The notes under the pieces were generated by a model, which had not been told where the DNA came from, made no database searches, and saw only the letters and a program-made list of their open reading frames with translations. A stretch of 64,000 bases of DNA from Limnohabitans sp. 2KL-51 (GTDB taxonomy: Bacteria; Pseudomonadota; Gammaproteobacteria; Burkholderiales; Burkholderiaceae_C), in NCBI RefSeq assembly GCF_003063645.1, contig NZ_NESJ01000010.1, forward strand, positions 1 to 64,000. The letters run 5' to 3'. The position numbers and the translations under genes were made by a program. The stretch's first letter is position 1. The number at the start of each line of letters is the position of its first letter. Below are positions 58,275 through 64,000 of this stretch, in pieces.

Positions 58275-58823
58275 ATGAAAAAGCATTTCTGGTCGGTGTT
58301 GATGGTCTCGGTGGCCCTGGCGGGCTGCGCCTCGGGCGTCAAACTTGATGATGTGCCCGTGGAAGACAAATCGGCCACCAGCAAAGCCTCTGGCGCCAAT
58401 GTGGCGGTGCAAACCATTGCTTCTGGTCAAGGAAGTGCCCAAACAGGCGTGGCTTCTGTGACGGCCAATCAAAGCGCGCCAGGCCAAGGCCCTGTGGGCA
58501 TTGCCCATGTCGTGTTTTTTGATTACGACAGTTTTGTGCTTCGCCCAGAAGCGCGACCTGTGATCGCTTCGCATGCCCAGTTTTTGCAAGCCAACAAGCA
58601 ACGCAAAGCCAATCTGGAAGGCCACACCGATGACCGAGGTGGCCGTGAATACAACCTGGCCTTGGGCCAAAAGCGTGCCGATGCGGTGCGCCAGGCGCTG
58701 AGCTTGCTTGGCGTGCCTGAATCTCAACTCGAGGCCGTCAGCTTTGGCAAGGAAAAGCCCTTGGCCAACGGCGCTTCTGAGGCCGACCAAGCGCAAAACC
58801 GCCGCGTTGAAATTCGTTATTGA
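58275..58823 (+). CDS. pal: Peptidoglycan-associated lipoprotein Pal
   Basis: Outer-membrane lipoprotein that anchors to peptidoglycan. The 182-residue protein has a lipobox LAGC (Cys18), a low-complexity linker, and an OmpA-like domain with VVFFDYDSFVL and GHTDDRGGREYNLALGQKRADAV. GAGG lies 6 nt before the ATG at 58275. It overlaps the next gene's upstream region slightly. Confidence 0.97.
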   Translation: MKKHFWSVLMVSVALAGCASGVKLDDVPVEDKSATSKASGANVAVQTIASGQGSAQTGVASVTANQSAPGQGPVGIAHVVFFDYDSFVLRPEARPVIASHAQFLQANKQRKANLEGHTDDRGGREYNLALGQKRADAVRQALSLLGVPESQLEAVSFGKEKPLANGASEADQAQNRRVEIRY

Positions 58824-58831
58824 GGTCTGAC

Positions 58832-59641
58832 ATGCAACACGTTCGATCGGTCTGGTGCAATGCTGCCATGGCGCTGACCCTTGGCTTGGCGGTTTTGTCC
58901 AGCCCAGCACAAGCGGCCTTGTTTGGCGGAGATGATGAAGCCCGTCGGGCCATCCTGGATTTGCGCCAGCGTCTGGAACAGTCTCAAAACGCCACCCGCG
59001 CCCTGATCGAGCAAAATGCCCAGTCTCAAAATCAGTCACAAAACCAAGCCATTGCCCAGTTGCGCAGTGCGCTGCTGGATTTGCAGGGCCAAATTGATCG
59101 CCTCAAATCGGAACTGGCGCAAAGCTTGGGTGCGCAAGAGCGCCTGGCACGCGACCTGACTGAATTGCAGTTGCGTCAAAAAGACGTGCTCAACACCGTC
59201 GACGACCGCTTGCGCCGCTTCGAGCCTGTACCCGTCACCATCGATGGCCGCGAGGTCATGGTTGACCCAGCTGAAAAAGCCGACCATGACAAAGCCATGG
59301 CGCTGTTTCGCCAGGCTGACTTTGCCGCCGCCCAAGGTGCACTGGAATCGTTTGTATTGCGTCATGGGGCCAGCGCTTATGTGCCCTCGGCCCTGTTCTG
59401 GCTGGGCAACGCTCAGTACGCCAACAAGGCTTACAAAGAATCGATGGCGAATTTCCAAAAACTGCTGAGAATGGCGCCGAATCACCCGCGTGCGGCCGAG
59501 TCCATGCTGGCCATCTCCAATGTTCAAATTGAACTCAAGGACATGAAGGCGGCGCTTAATACGCTGGAAGATTTGATTGCCGCCTATCCTCAGGCCGAAA
59601 CGGCAGGCACCGCCCGCGAGCGCCTGAGTCGCCTGCGCTGA
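58832..59641 (+). CDS. cpoB: Cell division coordinator CpoB (YbgF)
   Basis: Periplasmic protein that links PBP1B with the Tol system during constriction. The 269-residue protein has a signal peptide ending SPAQAALFG, an N-terminal coiled coil rich in Gln and Asn (about 35-95), and TPR repeats in the C-terminal half (ALFWLGNAQYANKAYKESMANFQKLL). GAGG lies 6 nt before the ATG at 58832. It is the last gene of the tolB-pal-cpoB run. Confidence 0.94.
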   Translation: MQHVRSVWCNAAMALTLGLAVLSSPAQAALFGGDDEARRAILDLRQRLEQSQNATRALIEQNAQSQNQSQNQAIAQLRSALLDLQGQIDRLKSELAQSLGAQERLARDLTELQLRQKDVLNTVDDRLRRFEPVPVTIDGREVMVDPAEKADHDKAMALFRQADFAAAQGALESFVLRHGASAYVPSALFWLGNAQYANKAYKESMANFQKLLRMAPNHPRAAESMLAISNVQIELKDMKAALNTLEDLIAAYPQAETAGTARERLSRLR

Positions 59642-59647
59642 CACCGG

Positions 59648-60760
59648 ATGGTTTTGTATTCTGCGGATGAAGTCCAGCAGTTGGTCTTCCTGGTTCAAGG
59701 GCCTAGCTTCGCCTTATCGCTGTTGGCGGGTATCTTGGTTCATCGGGGGCACTTTTGCACCATGGGGGCCATCAGCGATTGGGTAGTGATGCGCGACGCC
59801 ACTCGGTTGCGGCAATGGGCACTGGCTGTGGCGGTGGCTACGGCCGGTTTCGGCCTGATGGCCTGGCTGGGCTGGATCAGTCCGCTGAGCACCATTTACG
59901 CCTCTTCTCAATTGGCCTGGCTGTCGGCGCTTTTGGGTGGCGCTATGTTCGGTATCGGCATGGTGCTGGCGTCGGGCTGCAGCAGCAAATCCTTGGTTCG
60001 TCTGGCGGCGGGCAACCTCAAATCCCTGGTGGTCTTGCTGGCCATGGCGGTCTCTGCGCTGGCGGCCATGCGGGGTTTAACGGCGGTGTGGCGGGTGCAC
60101 GGGTTGGACACTGTGGCCATTCACTTACCCTACGGCCCTTTTGTCGGTCAGTGGATCTCTGCTTTTTTGGCGCTGGACCTGCGAACGGGCTTGGGCATCA
60201 GCGCGGCGTTGGTGTCCTTGCTTTTGCTGGGGTGGGTCGTCATAGATCGCCGTTTCCACACGGTGTTCAACTGGGCCACGGGTGCAGGTCTTGGATTGCT
60301 GGTGGTGGCACTGTGGTGGGTCAGTGGTGTCATGGGTTATGTGCCTGAACACCCGGAAACCCTGGAGCCGGTGTTCCTTGCCACCCACAGCGGCCGCATG
60401 GAAGCGTTCAGCTTCACAGCCCCTGTAGGTTATTGGCTCGATGCCCTGCTTTATTACAGCGACGGCAGCAAACGGCTGACCCTGGGCATGGTCACGGTGG
60501 TCGGTGTTTTGGTGGGTGCTTGTTTGAGCGCATTGCAGCAAGGCAGCTTTCGTTGGGAGGGCTTCACCCACCGAGCCGATTTGGTGCGCCATTTGGTCGG
60601 TGGCGCACTCATGGGCACAGGCGGCGTTCTGGCCATGGGGTGCACCTTGGGTCAGGGCCTGAGTGGGCTGTCGACTTTGAGCCTGGGGAGCCTGCTGTCG
60701 GTGATGGGCATTTTTGCAGGGGCCTGGGCCGCTTTGCTTTGGCAAATGCGCCAGTCCTGA
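59648..60760 (+). CDS. YeeE/YedE family transporter (TsuA-like)
   Basis: Polytopic inner-membrane protein of 370 residues with about ten hydrophobic segments. It carries the conserved cysteines of the YeeE/YedE group in GHFCTMG, ASGCSSKSLVRLA and AMGCTLGQGLSG, the motif pattern shown in TsuA to pass thiosulfate. Thiosulfate or another sulfur compound is therefore a likely substrate. No TusA-type partner is next to it. It follows cpoB by 6 nt. Confidence 0.87.
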   Translation: MVLYSADEVQQLVFLVQGPSFALSLLAGILVHRGHFCTMGAISDWVVMRDATRLRQWALAVAVATAGFGLMAWLGWISPLSTIYASSQLAWLSALLGGAMFGIGMVLASGCSSKSLVRLAAGNLKSLVVLLAMAVSALAAMRGLTAVWRVHGLDTVAIHLPYGPFVGQWISAFLALDLRTGLGISAALVSLLLLGWVVIDRRFHTVFNWATGAGLGLLVVALWWVSGVMGYVPEHPETLEPVFLATHSGRMEAFSFTAPVGYWLDALLYYSDGSKRLTLGMVTVVGVLVGACLSALQQGSFRWEGFTHRADLVRHLVGGALMGTGGVLAMGCTLGQGLSGLSTLSLGSLLSVMGIFAGAWAALLWQMRQS

Positions 60761-60810
60761 GCGTTCACATTCGCGCGTCGCCTTCACTTCATTTTTTGCA
60801 CGACCAGTCC

Positions 60811-61605
60811 ATGAGCCAGATGCCACAGACGGAAACAGACGACGACAACACTCGCCGGTTCGGCGGTCTTCAACGCCTGTATGGCGTGGCCGGTGCGCGG
60901 CGCATTAGGCAAGCGCATGTCGTGGTGGTGGGGATCGGTGGCGTGGGCTCTTGGGTGGCAGAAGCTCTGGCCCGCAGCGGCGTGGCGCGTTTGACCCTGA
61001 TCGACATGGACCACATTTCAGAGTCCAACATCAACCGACAAATCCACGCGCTCAGCAACACCACTGGCCAATCCAAAGTGCTGGCCATGCAAGAACGCAT
61101 TGCTCTGATTCATCCGCAATGCCAAGTCGATGCAGTTGACGATTTTGTGAGCCCTGAGAACTGGCCTGCGCTGTTGTCCTGCATGCCCGATGCACTGATT
61201 GACGCCTGTGACCAAGTCAAGGCCAAAGTGAGCCTGGCGCAATGGGCACTGAGTGAAGGCGTGGGCTTTATCACTGTGGGGGCTGCTGGTGGTAAGCGCC
61301 TAGCGCACAAGGTCGATGTTGACGACCTGTCTCGCGTCACCCACGACCCTTTGCTGGCGCAGTTGAGATACCGGTTGCGCAAACACCATGGTGCCGCCAG
61401 GGGCGACAAACGCATGGGCGTTCAAGGCGTCTTTAGCCGCGAAGCCGTGGCCCCGCCAGATGCTTCATGCGCCTTGGAAAGCGACGGCTCGCTCAACTGC
61501 CACGGCTACGGATCGGTGGTCAGTGTGACGGCCACCTTTGGCATGTGCGCGGCTTCAGAAATATTGAATTTTTTAGCGACCGGCCCAGAGGGGGTCAAAA
61601 AATAA
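60811..61605 (+). CDS. tcdA: tRNA threonylcarbamoyladenosine dehydratase TcdA
   Basis: E1-like enzyme that cyclises t6A at position 37 of tRNAs to ct6A. The 264-residue protein begins RRFGGLQRLYGVAGARRI and has the ATP-binding VVVGIGGVGSWVAEALARSG, then DMDHISESNINRQIHAL, and a C-terminal cysteine region. The ATG at 60811 gives the family start; the open frame upstream of it lies inside the preceding transporter gene. Confidence 0.93.
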   Translation: MSQMPQTETDDDNTRRFGGLQRLYGVAGARRIRQAHVVVVGIGGVGSWVAEALARSGVARLTLIDMDHISESNINRQIHALSNTTGQSKVLAMQERIALIHPQCQVDAVDDFVSPENWPALLSCMPDALIDACDQVKAKVSLAQWALSEGVGFITVGAAGGKRLAHKVDVDDLSRVTHDPLLAQLRYRLRKHHGAARGDKRMGVQGVFSREAVAPPDASCALESDGSLNCHGYGSVVSVTATFGMCAASEILNFLATGPEGVKK

Positions 61606-61608
61606 CGC

Positions 61609-61614
61609 TATAAT
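61609..61614 (+). promoter_or_regulatory. Candidate -10 box for tRNA-Lys
   Basis: A perfect TATAAT lies just past the tcdA stop and about 35 bp before the tRNA gene. No good -35 is visible at the right spacing. Confidence 0.45.
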
Positions 61615-61649
61615 TTAAGACTTGCCAAAGTGCACAGCGCCTAAGCAAA

Positions 61650-61725
61650 GGGACCATAGCTCAGTTGGTAGAGCAGCGGACTTTTAATCCGTTTGTCGTG
61701 GGTTCGACCCCCGCTGGTCCCACCA
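61650..61725 (+). tRNA. tRNA-Lys (anticodon UUU)
   Basis: 76 bases with the full cloverleaf. Acceptor GGGACCA pairs with TGGTCCC, with a CCA encoded. The D-arm is TAGCTCAGTTGGTAGAGCA, the anticodon loop is CTTTTAA with anticodon TTT, and the T-loop contains GGTTCGACCC. A terminator follows. An integrase-like gene starts 114 bp after it. Confidence 0.97.
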
Positions 61726-61736
61726 TTATCAAAGTG

Positions 61737-61771
61737 AAAACACCCTGTACGAAAGTGCTGGGTGTTTTTTT
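61737..61771 (+). terminator. Terminator after tRNA-Lys
   Basis: AAAACACCC and GGGTGTTTT are perfect arms around a 14-base loop, followed by a T-run. Confidence 0.9.
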
Positions 61772-61839
61772 GTCCGTGCTGCAACACTAAAACACTCTGC
61801 GAGCACTTTGAATTCCACGCTGTCGTTCGTCGTTGCTAA

Positions 61840-63098
61840 ATGTCTCGCCAGCAACGCACACCCAAAAACACACCGCAGCACCTCACACCTCAAAACACAG
61901 CACAGGTGTTGGCGTTGCTGCCCACAGCAAACCCACAGCACATTCATTTGCGTGATGGCGAAGTGGTGCTTTACAGACGCAGCCGCAGCCTGCTGTATCA
62001 ATGCCGCTACAAACTTGCTGATGGCACTTGGTATCGCCAAACAACAGGCAAAGCCAGCATAGAACACGCCGTTGCCGTTGCCTGTGATTTGTATGACGAA
62101 GCCAAGTACAGACAGCGGCTGGGTTTAGCACACCAAACACACACGTTCGCACAAATTGCGGCGGTTACGTTGGCAGAACTGCGAGTGAAAATTGACGCCA
62201 GCACTGGCAGAACTGCTTACAGCGACTACGTGGGCTGTATTGAGAAATATTTTTTGCCCTACTTCAAAGACAAGCGGCTGGAAGAATTGACGCACACAGA
62301 CATCGTTGAATTTGAATTGTGGCGGGACAGGCAGATGCGACGCCGACCCAAAGCAAGTGCGTTGATGAACTACGCCAGTGCTTGGAACAAGTTGTTGTCT
62401 GTTGCGGTGTCGCGTGGCTACATCAGCGAACGTGTGCCAGTGCCAAAACTGACGACAAAGGGCGAGAAGGGCACAACACGCCCAGCGTTTAGCGAAGAAG
62501 AAATTACTCAGTTGTTAGCGTTTATGGAAACGTGGCAGCACGAGGCTTGCGAGCAGTGGAAAAAGAAATGCGTTCCCTGCTGCGTGACTACATTGAAATG
62601 TTGCTGCTAACGGGAATGCGGTACGGCACAGAAGCAATGGGCATCTGCTGGCGGCACTTGGAATGGCACACGGATAAAGGTGTGCGCTACCTGGGTATAT
62701 GGGCAGATGGCAAAACAGGGGGGCGTTGGCTCATTGCCAAGCTCCGTGTGGTGGCAGTGTTGGAACGCTTACACGCAAGACAACGAGACATCTGTGACTT
62801 GTCGTTTGAAACGACATTCGCATAGCGGGTGCCCCACAAGTTGTTCAGGTTCAGTGACGGCTATCAACCGCCAAGCCTGAACGGCACATTCAGGCGGCTG
62901 ATGCGTGACACAGGTTTGCTGAAGAACGAGGATGGGCAGAACAGAACCTTGTATTCGTTGCGTCACACCTACGCCACATTTGAACTCTTGCAGAATGGCA
63001 CGGACATACATACACTCAGCAAACATATGGGCAACTCTGCGGCAATGATTGAGCGGCACTACTCAAAGTTGACGGCAACGATTGATAAACAATATTAA
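61840..63098 (+). pseudogene. Broken tyrosine recombinase (phage/island integrase)
   Basis: Three pieces in two frames give one integrase. The first part (61840-62560) has an N-terminal domain and the SAM-like core-binding region (LTHTDIVEFELWRDRQMRRR). The second frame carries LLLTGMRYGTEAM with the catalytic Arg. After a TAG at 62823-62825, the same frame resumes with LYSLRHTYATFELLQNGTDIHTLSKHMGNSAAMIERHYSKL, holding the Arg-His pair, the later His and the Tyr nucleophile. The frameshift falls in an A-run at 62560-62564. Two lesions suggest a dead gene; sequencing error is possible. Its base usage (CA-rich) differs from the neighbours. Confidence 0.9.
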
Positions 63099-63105
63099 TT
63101 TAATT

Positions 63106-64000
63106 ATGAATTGCAACAAAATTCTTTCTATTTCACTTTTTTTGATGCTCGCAATCTCAAGCGCGCAATCCCAAGAGGTACAACTTGAACTACCAGTAGG
63201 AGTTCAAAGTCAAGTTTCGTTGCAAATTAAACTGCCAAATGAAACAGGCAAGTGCAATATAGAGATCACTGTGCCCGGGCTAGCAAAATTTGAACGAGAG
63301 GTAAATGCGCCAAATTTTCAGACCTTGGTGGAATTTACGCCGCCAGCAGAAGGATCTTTTCCAATTGAATGGAGAGGAAAATTAAAAAAGCGTGGTCTAA
63401 ATTCAGTACTTGGTTGTGATGGTGCTGGCAAGGTAATGGTCGTAGGCAAGGTAATGGTTGTAGGCAAGCCTAGTACATCTGATATTGCAGCAAAGTGGAA
63501 TGATTACTTTTCCAAATCAAATCCCGAAGCTGTTGAATGCGTGAGGATGGGTTTAGAAATAAATCAAGTACTGTTTGAGTCTGCTGATCCATCTGCGAAA
63601 CTTGTAGCCCCGAATGACTCATTAGTTAAACCAATATTCGAAAAATGCGATTCGTTTTTTCGTCAAAAACAACCACAGCAAAATTACGCTTGCACAATTC
63701 CAGGCGGAATTAAAACATTTTGTAACGAACTCTATGCAGAACGAGGTTCTGATGGAAAGTTGAGTGCAATCTCGAAATTGGAGGCAATCAAACTTCATTT
63801 TAACGGCAGAGAATGGATGCTTGCACACACAGAGACCGGAGAAGCAAAGGCAACCCGATTAAAATCGGAAGAAGACAGCAAAAAACAGCAGGAAGCTGAT
63901 GCAGCTAAAAGGACAGCAGAAGCTAATTCGAAACGATTGAAAGCTGAAGAAGAAAACAAAAAAATGCAGATAGCTGATGCAGCTAAGAGTAAAGCCCTTT
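63106..64000 (+). CDS. Unknown secreted protein with C-terminal coiled-coil repeats (partial at window end)
   Basis: An open frame of 298 codons runs from the ATG at 63106 past the window edge with no stop. The first 22 or so residues (MNCNKILSISLFLMLAISSAQS) look like a signal peptide. Residues about 108-121 contain a doubled GKVMVV unit. The middle has several cysteines. From residue 251 a Lys/Glu/Ala-rich coiled coil begins, with a 26-residue period (RLK-x-EE-x2-KK-x-Q-x2-ADAAK). No known family is recognised. The sequence is clearly more AT-rich than the core genome, which fits foreign origin. No ribosome binding site is obvious. It lies 8 nt after the integrase stop. Confidence 0.7.
   Translation, partial: MNCNKILSISLFLMLAISSAQSQEVQLELPVGVQSQVSLQIKLPNETGKCNIEITVPGLAKFEREVNAPNFQTLVEFTPPAEGSFPIEWRGKLKKRGLNSVLGCDGAGKVMVVGKVMVVGKPSTSDIAAKWNDYFSKSNPEAVECVRMGLEINQVLFESADPSAKLVAPNDSLVKPIFEKCDSFFRQKQPQQNYACTIPGGIKTFCNELYAERGSDGKLSAISKLEAIKLHFNGREWMLAHTETGEAKATRLKSEEDSKKQQEADAAKRTAEANSKRLKAEEENKKMQIADAAKSKAL
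63427..63462 (+). repeat. Tandem 18-base repeat, two copies
   Basis: The 18-base unit GGCAAGGTAATGGTCGTA occurs twice in a row with one base different in the second copy, and GGCAAG follows. It encodes GKVMVV twice in the unknown secreted protein. Confidence 0.9.
63856..64000 (+). repeat. Coding repeat of 78 bases (coiled coil), open at the window end
   Basis: The second unit begins at 63934, 78 bases after the first at 63856. The encoded residues RLK, EE, KK, ADAAK recur in register. How many units follow is not visible. Confidence 0.7.

Noticed and set aside
61700..61725. Second copy of the tRNA-Lys 3' end as an attachment site in the window
   Set aside because: None was seen between 61726 and 64000; the other end of the island is outside.

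Overview
The window is a stretch of a betaproteobacterial chromosome. The best fit is Burkholderiales, close to Comamonadaceae such as Limnohabitans or Rhodoferax. This rests on several things seen here: GC-rich coding with betaproteobacterial protein variants, the order rpsF-priB-rpsR-rplI-dnaB, the order thrS-infC-rpmI-rplT-pheS-pheT-ihfA, an infC gene with a non-AUG (ATC) start, an orphan Bug-type periplasmic binding protein, and a PIN-PhoH fusion. Most of the window is core housekeeping genome. No rRNA genes, CRISPR arrays or intact insertion sequences were seen.

Layout. 0.2-7.2 kb: glmM (cell wall), ppsR and ppsA (a divergent regulator/enzyme pair for PEP synthesis), and a large sodium:solute symporter. 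7.2-10.3 kb: ribosomal and primosomal genes ending in dnaB. 10.3-13.2 kb: a minus-strand group of PIN-PhoH protein, peroxiredoxin and an Mth938-like protein. 13.3-19.4 kb: alaA-like aminotransferase, hom, thrC, then moeA-moaD-moaE (molybdopterin). 19.4-25 kb: a conserved hypothetical gene, clpB, a ThDP enzyme of the acetolactate synthase family, and a SWIB-domain protein with a histone H1-like tail. 25.3-33.9 kb: aceA, a nucleoside catabolic block (adenosine deaminase, Bug protein, nucleoside hydrolase, ribokinase), a decayed copy of the 3' end of aceA, and monomeric isocitrate dehydrogenase. 34-41.8 kb: the thrS to ihfA translation cluster. 41.8-49.4 kb: DUF1840, DUF192, cold-shock protein, clpS-clpA, a HerA-like ATPase, yebC and purD. 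49.4-56.8 kb: acyltransferase, hemF, nadD, rsfS, rlmH, maf, rng and msbA. 56.9-61.6 kb: tolB-pal-cpoB, a YeeE/YedE transporter and tcdA. 61.65-64 kb: tRNA-Lys, a broken tyrosine recombinase, and an AT-rich frame encoding an unknown secreted protein cut by the window edge.

How parts work together. aceA and icd are the two enzymes that compete for isocitrate, and they flank the nucleoside block. The block can take adenosine to inosine, then hypoxanthine plus ribose, then ribose 5-phosphate. The nadD-rsfS-rlmH-maf-rng run shows start/stop overlaps typical of one operon, and tolB-pal-cpoB is another. clpS and clpA supply the N-end-rule adaptor and its unfoldase.

The least ordinary places are these: the aceA remnant and the gene block beside it; two perfect palindromes about 30 bp apart upstream of aceA; the leaders of thrS and pheS; the long Lys/Ala/Pro tail on RsfS; and the edge of an apparent genomic island at tRNA-Lys. 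The unknown secreted coiled-coil protein there is the best candidate for new biology, but only its first 298 codons are visible.
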